11,161 nucleotides of DNA from Thermoanaerobaculia bacterium (GTDB taxonomy: Bacteria > Bacteroidota > Bacteroidia > Chitinophagales > Saprospiraceae), in the NCBI GenBank assembly GCA_023151335.1, contig JAKLJF010000104.1, forward strand, positions 1 through 11,161, given 5' to 3'. Below the pieces are notes generated by a model. The model was not told the origin of the DNA, did no database searches, and saw only the letters and a list, made by a program, of their open reading frames with translations. Position numbers and translations under genes: made by a program. Shown one piece after another: positions 1 through 6,356 of this stretch; position 1 is the stretch's first letter, and the number at the start of each line of letters is the position of its first letter.

Positions 1-1
1 A

Positions 2-1495
2 CTGCTGCTCTTCGGCGGCGCCATCCAGACCGCAGGCGCCGTGAAAAGCAACAAGATCAAAAAAAGCACGGTTTCCGACTTCATGGAGATCGAGCGCCAG
101 CGCGGTATCTCCGTGAGCACCTCGGTGATGGGCTTCGAATACCGCGATCTGCAAATCAACAGTCTGGATACGCCGGGCCACGAAGATTTCGCGGAAGATA
201 CCTACCGCACCCTCACGGCCGTCGACTCGGCCATCGTGGTCGTGGATGTGGCCAAGGGTGTGGAAACCCAGACCGAAAAACTCACCAAAGTGTGCCGCAT
301 GCGCGACACGCCGATCATTTTCTTCGTCAATAAAATGGACCGCGAGGGTAAGGATGCTTTCGACCTGCTCGACGAGATCGAACAAAAACTGGATGTAAAG
401 GTGCGGCCGCTGTCCTGGCCCATCGGCATGGGACAACGTTTCAAGGGCGTGTACAACCTGTACGAGCGCAAACTCGTCCTGTTCAACCCGCACGGGAAAC
501 AGGAAGAGGAAGAAGTCATCGTGTTTGAAGACCTTGCCCATCCCGACCTCGAAAAACACCTTGGCGAAAGCGCTGCCCGCGGTCTGCGTGAAGAAGTGGA
601 GGTTGTGGAAACGGTATATCCGGCATTTCACAAAGCGGACTACCTCAATGGCAAAGTATGCCCTGTGTTTTTCGGCTCGGCCGTGAACAACTTCGGGGTA
701 AAAGAGCTGCTCGACTGTTTTGTGGAAATTGCGCCCACGCCGCTCTCGCGTCAGGCCGAAGAGCGCCTCGTAAAGCCTGAGGAAGAAAAAATGAGCGGTT
801 TTGTGTTTAAAATATTTGCCAACATGGACCCCCGCCACCGCGACCGCATCGCCTTCCTGCGCGTGTGCTCGGGTAAGTTCGAACGCAACAAAAACTACCG
901 GCACATCCGGCTGGAGCGCGAGTTCAAATTTCCGAACCCCACCATGTTCATGGCCAGTAAAAAAACGCTGCTCGAAGAAGCCTATCCGGGCGACGTGGTG
1001 GGCCTGTACGATTCGGGCAACTTCAAGATCGGCGATACGCTCACCGAAGGCGAGATCCTGCACTTCAAGGGCATTCCTTCCTTCAGTCCCGAGCAATTCC
1101 GCTACGTGGAAAACGCCGACCCCCTCAAACAAAAACAATTTGCCAAGGGGCTCGACCAGTTGATGGACGAAGGCGTGGCCCAGATGTTCATCCGTCAGAG
1201 CGACGGCCGGCGTATCATCGGTACCGTGGGGCAACTGCAATTCGAAGTGATCCAGCACCGCCTGGAGAGCGAGTATAACGCCAAATGCCGCTACGAACCG
1301 GTGAACCTGTACAAAGCCTGCTGGGTTACTTCCGACGACCCAAAGGCGCTGGCGGAATTTCTCGAACGCCGCAAACGCGATATCGCCAAAGACAAGGACG
1401 GCAATCCGGTTTTCCTGGCCGAAACGGCGTGGATTTTACAAACGGTACAGGAGAACTTCCCGAAGGTGCAGTTTCATTTCACGTCGGAGGTGTGA
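2..1495 (+). CDS. prfC: Peptide chain release factor 3 (RF3), 5' end cut by the window edge
   Basis: RF3 is a cytosolic translational GTPase that removes RF1/RF2 from the ribosome after peptide release. The open frame runs in from the window edge: bases 2-40 read LLLFGGAIQTAGA, which is conserved RF3 sequence, so the GTG at 41 is internal and the true start lies upstream. About 497 residues are visible against about 530 in the family, so only the N-terminus with the P-loop (G1) is missing. Visible GTPase motifs are RGISV (switch I region), DTPGHEDF (G3, from base 167), NKMD (G4, from base 329) and GSAVNNFGV (G5 region). The RF3-specific middle part (SGFVFKIFANMDPRHRDR, EEAYPGDVVGL, IGDTLTEGE) and C-terminal domain (GQLQFEVIQHRL) follow and reach a TGA. 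The match to RF3 is close, and EF-G or TetM-type proteins differ in these segments. The gene lies 62 bp upstream of the glutathione peroxidase gene. Confidence 0.97.
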   Translation: MLLFGGAIQTAGAVKSNKIKKSTVSDFMEIERQRGISVSTSVMGFEYRDLQINSLDTPGHEDFAEDTYRTLTAVDSAIVVVDVAKGVETQTEKLTKVCRMRDTPIIFFVNKMDREGKDAFDLLDEIEQKLDVKVRPLSWPIGMGQRFKGVYNLYERKLVLFNPHGKQEEEEVIVFEDLAHPDLEKHLGESAARGLREEVEVVETVYPAFHKADYLNGKVCPVFFGSAVNNFGVKELLDCFVEIAPTPLSRQAEERLVKPEEEKMSGFVFKIFANMDPRHRDRIAFLRVCSGKFERNKNYRHIRLEREFKFPNPTMFMASKKTLLEEAYPGDVVGLYDSGNFKIGDTLTEGEILHFKGIPSFSPEQFRYVENADPLKQKQFAKGLDQLMDEGVAQMFIRQSDGRRIIGTVGQLQFEVIQHRLESEYNAKCRYEPVNLYKACWVTSDDPKALAEFLERRKRDIAKDKDGNPVFLAETAWILQTVQENFPKVQFHFTSEV

Positions 1496-1557
1496 GGATT
1501 TACAAACTTAAATCCCCTTGTTATGTTTTACGTCCCAAAAGATATCATTCGCATCAT

Positions 1558-2148
1558 ATGAATAAATTTTTGGGTTTAGGTATGTCAATTTTCTTATTCG
1601 CTTTCAGCCTTTGGGCCTGCTTCAATCCCGGCAAGGTAGCCACCCGGCCCTCCACCGTTTCCACCACCCCGGCCAGCCCGACCTCCTTTTTTCAGTTTAC
1701 GGTCAATTCCCTCGACGGCCAGCCGGTAAAACTGGAACAATTTAAAGGCAAAAAGATCATCGTGCTTAACGTCGCATCAAAATGCGGGTACACGCCGCAA
1801 TATGCCGACTGGGAAAAGTACTACGAAGCCAACAAAGATAAGGTCGTGGTGCTCGGATTCCCCTGCAATGATTTTATGAGCCAGGAGCCGGGCACGGCGG
1901 AGGAAATCGCCGAATTTTGCCAGAAAAACTACGGCGTCACCTTTCCGATGTTCGAAAAAGTGCACGTGAAAGGCGAAGAAAAATCCCCCGTTTATAAATG
2001 GCTGACCGACCCTGCCCAAAACGGCTGGAACAGCCAGGAACCTACCTGGAATTTCTGTAAATACGTCATCAACGAAAAGGGCGATCTCACGCACTTCTTC
2101 GGCTCCAAAGTAAAGCCGGACAGCCCCGAGTTTCAGGCGGCAATGTGA
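1558..2148 (+). CDS. Glutathione peroxidase-family thiol peroxidase, predicted lipoprotein
   Basis: Reduces hydrogen peroxide or organic hydroperoxides, in bacteria usually with thioredoxin as reductant. The 196-residue protein starts at ATG 1558. The frame is open upstream to 1285, but that part overlaps prfC and resembles no peroxidase. Residues 1-20 form a hydrophobic signal ending SLWA before Cys21, a plausible lipobox (Trp at -2 is unusual), so it is probably membrane-anchored outside the cytoplasm. A Ser/Thr/Pro linker follows, then the peroxidase fold: peroxidatic Cys76 in NVASKCGYTPQY, GFPCNDFMSQEPG (99-111), Cys121 in EFCQKNYGVTFP at the usual place of the resolving cysteine, and Trp164-Asn165 in TWNFCKY. 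The catalytic Gln of the common NQF motif is Asp105 here. Cys76 replaces selenocysteine, as is normal in bacteria. No convincing promoter was seen in the 62 bp upstream. Confidence 0.93.
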   Translation: MNKFLGLGMSIFLFAFSLWACFNPGKVATRPSTVSTTPASPTSFFQFTVNSLDGQPVKLEQFKGKKIIVLNVASKCGYTPQYADWEKYYEANKDKVVVLGFPCNDFMSQEPGTAEEIAEFCQKNYGVTFPMFEKVHVKGEEKSPVYKWLTDPAQNGWNSQEPTWNFCKYVINEKGDLTHFFGSKVKPDSPEFQAAM

Positions 2149-2153
2149 GGGTA

Positions 2154-2246
2154 GTTGATGTGTTGATGTGTTGATTTGTTGATTTGTTGATGTGTTGATG
2201 TGTTGACTTTTTTCAAATCAACACATCAACACATCAACGCATCAAC
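2154..2246. repeat. 8-bp tandem repeat arranged as a long inverted repeat (hairpin)
   Basis: The left part consists of about six and a half copies of an 8-bp unit (consensus TGTTGATG, variant TGTTGATT). A T-run follows at 2208-2213, and then copies of the complementary unit (ACATCAAC). Arms 2154-2186 and 2214-2246 are 33 nt each and pair at all but two positions. In RNA one of these would be a G-U wobble and the other a U-C mismatch, and the loop is 27 nt. It begins 5 nt after the glutathione peroxidase stop and fills most of the 136-bp gap before the methyltransferase. It could end or protect transcripts, but no T-run follows the right arm, so it is not a textbook intrinsic terminator. It may instead be a dispersed intergenic repeat. 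The structure is certain from the sequence; the function is unknown. Confidence 0.9.
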
Positions 2247-2284
2247 CCTAAATTTGACCCGAATCTTAACGCTTGATATCTGGA

Positions 2285-3187
2285 ATGCCGGATCAAACAT
2301 CCTTTACCGAACGCAGCTATCAGCTGCATGCGGAACACCTGGCCCACATTGACCGGCAAGGCCGCGATCCATTGGAACGCCTTACTACCCTGAAAAACAG
2401 CATCCACGACTGGCGGCATGAACGGATGTACCGGCTGCTCGATCCGCTGCTGCGCTGGAATGGCCGCTGGCTCACCATCGGCGACGGGATCGGCACCGAC
2501 GCCCATTGGCTGCTTGGGCAGGGCGCCGATGCCGTGGCTTCCGATATTGGCGACGCCTTGCTAAAGCGCGCTCAGAAAGAAGGATTTATCCGCGAATACC
2601 GGCGGGAAAATGCCGAGTGCATCCAGTTGCCGGATAATTCCTTCGATTTTGCCCTGTGTAAAGAGGCCTATCACCATTTTCCCCGGCCTTTCCTGGCCGT
2701 GTACGAAATGCTGCGCGTGGCCCGCAGGGCTATTGTTATCATTGAGCCACAGGACCCTCTTCAACAGTCGGCTCTGTTGCTTTTGCTGAGCAATATGCTC
2801 AACCGGATTTCCCCCGGCGCTTTGCAACGCATCTGGAAAAACCAGTATTCCTTCGAGGAAGTCGGAAATTATGTGTATAAAATTTCCGAACGGGAAATGG
2901 AAAAAGTAGCCATGGGCATAGGATTGCCGGCGGTGGCGTTTTGCGGTTTGAATGATTATGTCAAAGAAGACCCGGAATTGTGCCGGGTGCCGCCCAGGCC
3001 GGCGTTTTGGAACAAAGTAAAACGTCACATTGCCTTTAAAAACCTGCTGTGCCGGCTGGGGCTGATCCCGTACCGTTTGCTGTGTTGCATTATTTTTAAA
3101 GAAAAGGCGCCGGCCGACGTGATAGCGGCGCTGGAAGCGAAGGGATTCCGGTATGTGGAATTGCCGGCTAACCCCTATGCGAAGTAA
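2285..3187 (+). CDS. Class I SAM-dependent methyltransferase (Methyltransf_11-like)
   Basis: Predicted cytosolic S-adenosylmethionine-dependent methyltransferase of 300 residues; the substrate is unknown. The Rossmann-type core sits at about 60-156. Motif I is WLTIGDGIGTDAHWL (62-76), with a GDGIGTD glycine loop. ASDIGD (85-90) follows at the position that binds the ribose, then LPDNSFDFALCKEAYHHF (115-132), the usual motif before and in beta-4, and VARRAIVIIEPQDP (145-158) at motif III. The C-terminal 140 residues are less typical. A hydrophobic stretch near 254-270 (LLCRLGLIPYRLLCCII) could touch the membrane. ATG 2285 is chosen; an in-frame TTG at 2273 would add only four residues. The gene lies between the hairpin repeat and the DUF4956 gene, 81 bp upstream of the latter, so it may begin the operon with the export-like genes or be separate. 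It resembles methyltransferases of surface-polymer clusters, but that is a weak impression. Confidence 0.85.
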   Translation: MPDQTSFTERSYQLHAEHLAHIDRQGRDPLERLTTLKNSIHDWRHERMYRLLDPLLRWNGRWLTIGDGIGTDAHWLLGQGADAVASDIGDALLKRAQKEGFIREYRRENAECIQLPDNSFDFALCKEAYHHFPRPFLAVYEMLRVARRAIVIIEPQDPLQQSALLLLLSNMLNRISPGALQRIWKNQYSFEEVGNYVYKISEREMEKVAMGIGLPAVAFCGLNDYVKEDPELCRVPPRPAFWNKVKRHIAFKNLLCRLGLIPYRLLCCIIFKEKAPADVIAALEAKGFRYVELPANPYAK

Positions 3188-3226
3188 TATGCGGCGGTGA
3201 AGCGCGGAAGTGTGGCGGGAAATTGC

Positions 3227-3234
3227 GACCTTGT
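3227..3234 (+). promoter_or_regulatory. Weak promoter-like -7 box before the DUF4956 gene
   Basis: GACCTTGT lies 35 bp before the DUF4956 start in the 81-bp gap after the methyltransferase. It is followed by GCCCC and resembles, in sequence and setting, the better boxes before the deacetylase (TACCTTTG) and gyrA (TACCTTCG). It deviates from the Bacteroidota consensus TAnnTTTG at the first base and near the end, and no TTG is seen at the expected upstream distance. It may be chance; if real, the three export-like genes have their own promoter. Confidence 0.22.
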
Positions 3235-3268
3235 GCCCCCCATTCATCCCTGACCTTGACTACTGATT

Positions 3269-3964
3269 ATGGAATTCCTGACGTCTGTGTCCAATCTGGA
3301 CAATCAATCGGTTGTCCTGATCGTATTTTCGGTGTTGCTGGCTTTTGTATTGTCTTCCCTGATCGTTTTTACCTATGAAAAAACATCACAGGAAGTTGCC
3401 ACGCCACACCATTTTATCCAGTCGCTGATTCTGATGGCGATCGTTACCACTACGATCATGCAGTCTATCGGCGACAGTCTGGCCCGCGGTTTCGGGATAT
3501 TCGGCGCCCTGGCCATATTGCGGTTCCGTACCAACCTGATCAGTACGCGCAACATTTCCTTCATTTTCGCGGCAATGGCCGCCGGCATTGCCTGCGGCGT
3601 TTACAGTTTTCTGACCGCGATCATCGGGACGCTGGCATTTTGCCTTATTGCCTTCTTCCTGCGTCTCACCCCGTTCAGCCGGAAAAGTAACCTGCTCGGC
3701 CAGTTGCGTTTTGAACTGCCGGCTACTTCCCCCCAATTTGAGCCGGCGCAGGGTATAATCCGGGAATTTTGTAACGCCTTCGTCTTAAAAAGATACCGGG
3801 TTTTATTTTCCGAAGAGCGCGGCGAATACGTGGAATATCAATTCGAGTTGCGCCTGAAAAACGAAATGCAGGGTATGCAAATGGCTGGCAAACTGCGCCT
3901 GCTGGAGGGCATGCAGGCGATGCGGCTCACTTTTACCGATACCTACGTAAACCTGACCGACTGA
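3269..3964 (+). CDS. DUF4956 domain membrane protein with cytosolic C-terminal domain
   Basis: Uncharacterised inner membrane protein of 231 residues, recognised as DUF4956 by its signature GFGIFGALAILRFRT (74-88) followed by NLISTRNISFIFAAMAAG. Four hydrophobic segments are visible, at about 15-36, 49-67, 96-113 and 116-133, with the signature Arg85/Arg87 between the second and third. Residues 140-231 are soluble and alternate beta-like and helical stretches. A Gly-rich hydrophobic motif ending in Arg, a small-residue-rich helix, then a soluble ferredoxin-like domain recall MgtC/SapB proteins; this is a visual resemblance, not a proven homology. DUF4956 proteins are often found beside VTC-type polyphosphate polymerase or CotH genes, neither of which is present here. 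Instead the stop lies 3 nt before the HlyD-like adaptor gene, suggesting translational coupling and a shared complex. No ATP-binding motif is present. Function unknown. Confidence 0.88.
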   Translation: MEFLTSVSNLDNQSVVLIVFSVLLAFVLSSLIVFTYEKTSQEVATPHHFIQSLILMAIVTTTIMQSIGDSLARGFGIFGALAILRFRTNLISTRNISFIFAAMAAGIACGVYSFLTAIIGTLAFCLIAFFLRLTPFSRKSNLLGQLRFELPATSPQFEPAQGIIREFCNAFVLKRYRVLFSEERGEYVEYQFELRLKNEMQGMQMAGKLRLLEGMQAMRLTFTDTYVNLTD

Positions 3965-3967
3965 ACC

Positions 3968-5026
3968 ATGCGACGTTTCAATGTACTTTATGTTGTTATC
4001 CCGGTTGCCATCTGGGGCTTGTTTGCCATTTTCCGGTATCTGAACCGGAGCACGGCCAGTTTCTACGGCGTGGCCGAAAACCGGGAAACACAAATCAACC
4101 TCGACTATCCGGTAACGGTCAACCGGATTCACGTTACCCAGGGACAGTTTGTAGTGAAAGGTACCCTGTTGCTGGAAGTTACCCGCAATGACCTCGATTT
4201 TAAACTGAGCGAACTTACCCACAGTATCGCCGAACTGCAAGCGCAGGATCGCCTCAATATCACTGAAATCCGGGGCGAACTGGGTCGCCTGCGGGCAGAA
4301 CGGGCAGAAAAAACAGGGGAAATACTGTCGGAAATCCGGGTGCTGGAATCCGAACGATCGCTGAACAGGAGCCTTTTCCGCGACTTAAAAAGTCTGCCTC
4401 CTCCCGATTCGGCAACAAACGACGGCTCTCCCTATACTGCCAGGATAAACGCCTTGCGGGAAGAACTCCGGCTCGCAGCCGAACCATTCGACGCGGAGAT
4501 CGCCCGGCTCGAACAAACCCTGAAAATTGCCGGCGCGCCGGCCCAGGCTCAAATTGGTAAATTAAAAAAGGAAATTGACCTGTATCACAAGGAACAGGCG
4601 CGCCTCAAAATTTATGCCCCCACCGACGGACTGGTCGGTGCGGTGCATTGCCAGCCGGGTGTAAATGTACCGGATTTTGACCCTTTGATCTCCTTTTATG
4701 AACAAACCCCCAATACCGTGGTAGCTTACGTACATGAGAGTATGATCCTGCATATCGGAGTTGGCGATTCGCTGGACGTCATTTCCAGCCTGCACCCCTC
4801 CGAACGCTGCCGCGGCCGGGTAAGCGGCCTGGGGCACCGGGTAGTAGAGATACCGGAACGCCTGCGCAAAATTCCCGAAATCAAAACGTACGGGCGCGAA
4901 ATCCTGGTGGAAATACCCACTAATAACCACTTTTTACAAAAAGAAAAAGTCGTTTTGCGGCGTATAGCAACGGACACCTCCTCCATACTGTCCTTTTTTC
5001 AGAGCCCATTTTCTTCCGGCACCTGA
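3968..5026 (+). CDS. HlyD-like periplasmic adaptor (membrane fusion protein)
   Basis: Predicted adaptor of 352 residues linking an inner membrane partner to an outer membrane duct. It has one N-terminal membrane anchor (about 6-24, after MRRF) and no cleavable signal. The first half of the barrel-sandwich (lipoyl-like) domain is at about 46-72 (YPVTVNRIHVTQGQFVVKG). A long helical hairpin spans about 74-214, interrupted at 142-157 by a Pro/Ser/Gly-rich turn (LPPPDSATNDGSPYT). The second lipoyl half reads LKIYAPTDGLVGAVHCQPG (213-231). A beta-barrel-like part follows (VVAYVHESMILHIGVGDSLDV), then a membrane-proximal part near 283-332. I do not see the RLT-type tip motif of AcrA/MacA-like adaptors. 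It starts 3 nt after the DUF4956 stop and lies 33 nt before the TolC-like gene. With no classical pump visible, the DUF4956 protein is its likeliest inner membrane partner; this is inference. Confidence 0.9.
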   Translation: MRRFNVLYVVIPVAIWGLFAIFRYLNRSTASFYGVAENRETQINLDYPVTVNRIHVTQGQFVVKGTLLLEVTRNDLDFKLSELTHSIAELQAQDRLNITEIRGELGRLRAERAEKTGEILSEIRVLESERSLNRSLFRDLKSLPPPDSATNDGSPYTARINALREELRLAAEPFDAEIARLEQTLKIAGAPAQAQIGKLKKEIDLYHKEQARLKIYAPTDGLVGAVHCQPGVNVPDFDPLISFYEQTPNTVVAYVHESMILHIGVGDSLDVISSLHPSERCRGRVSGLGHRVVEIPERLRKIPEIKTYGREILVEIPTNNHFLQKEKVVLRRIATDTSSILSFFQSPFSSGT

Positions 5027-5059
5027 ATACCCGGAAACGCCTGAACGCACCTAACTGAC

Positions 5060-6310
5060 ATGCTGAAACATTGTATTGGCCTGTTTTTATTCCTGCTATG
5101 GACATGCCCACTGCCAGCCCAGACGCTGATCTCGGGCGGTACTATCCTGGCTTCCGCGCAACAGGATTTGTCCGTTGACCTGCAGGGTAAACAACTCGAT
5201 TTTATACAAAAAAACAAACGGAACCTGCCCTTTGTCGATCAGGTCGGCGTCCGCACCGAAACCGACCGCTTCGAACTGCGTCGCCAGGAGTATCTCGCCC
5301 GCGTCAACGTGAACGGAATATGGGAAATGCGCAGGCAGCGTCAGTTGATGCTGGCCGGGCAGCTGGAAGAAGAAAGCCGCCTGCGCATTTTCCTGCATGA
5401 AGCCCTGCTGGAACGGTACCAAACCCTGACCGCTTCTTACCTCGCCCTGCGCCGGCTGGCACTACAGCAACAACTGCTGCTGGTGTACGACGACCAGGTA
5501 AACGTGCTGCAACGGATGGCCGTCGCGGATGCCGGCGCCGACGTGACCGATTTGATCAAGACCGAATACGACCGGGATGATCTGGTACTGAAAATTGCTG
5601 AAACCGAAGGACAATTACAGCAATACCGCCAAATGATTGGCCTGTATCTGCCTGGTACCGGTGAAAACTGGCAACTGGATACCAGCGGTTTTATTCACCC
5701 GGCGGATATCGTGCGGGTAGTGGCCGCCTTCCCCGAATCGGGTTTCCGACACCCGGAGATAGATGAAAAACTGGCCGATATCGGCCGGATCGATGCTGAA
5801 TACGCCCTGGAAAAAGCCCGGGCGCGACAAATGCTGGATTTTTTTCAGGTACGGCATCACAACCGGCCGGAAGAGGGATTCAACCGGGCTTTTTCTGTCA
5901 GCCTTGGCCTCAATTTGCCCTACAAAGGCTCTTCCCGCGTAAAAATGAGCGAACTTAAAATCGAAAAAAATGCCGCTGGAAATGAGCTGCAAATGATCGC
6001 AACCGAATTGAACAGGCAACTCGCGGGTTTTCGCCTGCAAATCGGTGTGCTCGGCGCTCAATACCGCGTTGCCCTGCAACAATGGCAGAACAGCCAGGCG
6101 CGTTTCACGCTCGATCAGGCCGGGCTCCTGCGCGATGCCGGCCCGCTACCCTTGCTCGAAGTGCGGGAAGGACAATTGAAACGGCAGTTTAACCTGCTGG
6201 ACATTGAAACCGAAATGATGGAAAACTATTTGGAGATACTCGATCTCGGCGGCTTTCTTTCGCAACCGCCGCTGGTCAATTATCTGGCCTCCGGCCTGCC
6301 CCAATTTTAA
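5060..6310 (+). CDS. TolC-like outer membrane efflux protein (OEP family)
   Basis: Predicted outer membrane channel of 416 residues. A signal peptide is clear (MLKHC, then GLFLFLLW, ending PLPAQ at 21). The mature protein has two helix-rich halves, as in TolC. The first has a putative outer membrane strand near 76-90 (EYLARVNVNGIW) and long helices to about 195. The second starts at HPEIDEKLADIGRIDAEYAL (231-250), the typical place where the second OEP repeat begins. It has a strand region at about 277-297 (RAFSVSLGLNLPYKGSSRVK) and helices to about 393. Length is near the lower end for the family. It is the last of three adjacent genes with DUF4956 and HlyD-like proteins, so it probably serves as their duct. 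The ATG follows the HlyD stop by 33 nt with no clear ribosome binding site, as is usual in Bacteroidota. Confidence 0.85.
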   Translation: MLKHCIGLFLFLLWTCPLPAQTLISGGTILASAQQDLSVDLQGKQLDFIQKNKRNLPFVDQVGVRTETDRFELRRQEYLARVNVNGIWEMRRQRQLMLAGQLEEESRLRIFLHEALLERYQTLTASYLALRRLALQQQLLLVYDDQVNVLQRMAVADAGADVTDLIKTEYDRDDLVLKIAETEGQLQQYRQMIGLYLPGTGENWQLDTSGFIHPADIVRVVAAFPESGFRHPEIDEKLADIGRIDAEYALEKARARQMLDFFQVRHHNRPEEGFNRAFSVSLGLNLPYKGSSRVKMSELKIEKNAAGNELQMIATELNRQLAGFRLQIGVLGAQYRVALQQWQNSQARFTLDQAGLLRDAGPLPLLEVREGQLKRQFNLLDIETEMMENYLEILDLGGFLSQPPLVNYLASGLPQF

Positions 6311-6328
6311 AGGTACGCGGTATTGTCA

Positions 6329-6336
6329 TACCTTTG
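6329..6336 (+). promoter_or_regulatory. Bacteroidota-type -7 promoter box (TACCTTTG) before the deacetylase gene
   Basis: TACCTTTG in the 46-bp gap after the TolC-like gene matches the TAnnTTTG consensus of Bacteroidota housekeeping promoters exactly. It would start transcription about 15 nt before ATG 6357. No good TTG -33 element is present; only the T-rich TTTTAA at the preceding stop codon lies near that distance. It suggests that the deacetylase gene, and perhaps the nuclease gene after it, is transcribed apart from the export-like genes. Confidence 0.45.
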
Positions 6337-6356
6337 CGCCTCAAAATGCGCACTAC

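Noticed and set aside
801..1163. Open frame inside prfC in another + frame
   Set aside because: It is rich in Ser, Thr, Ala and Arg, without a domain, and fully covered by convincing RF3 coding sequence.
41..1495. GTG at 41 as the start of prfC
   Set aside because: Bases 2-40 continue in the same frame with conserved RF3 sequence (LLLFGGAIQTAGA) and the P-loop would be missing, so the gene is cut by the window edge and the GTG is internal.
1285..1557. Upstream extension of the glutathione peroxidase frame into prfC
   Set aside because: The added residues overlap prfC in another frame and resemble nothing in the family; ATG 1558 gives a proper lipoprotein signal.
2154..2246. CRISPR array
   Set aside because: The units are 8 bp with no spacers between them, and no cas genes are present.
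5060..5122. Lipoprotein signal in the TolC-like protein (Cys16 in LLWTC)
   Set aside because: Thr before the Cys does not fit a lipobox, and the PLPAQ site after it fits ordinary signal peptidase cleavage.
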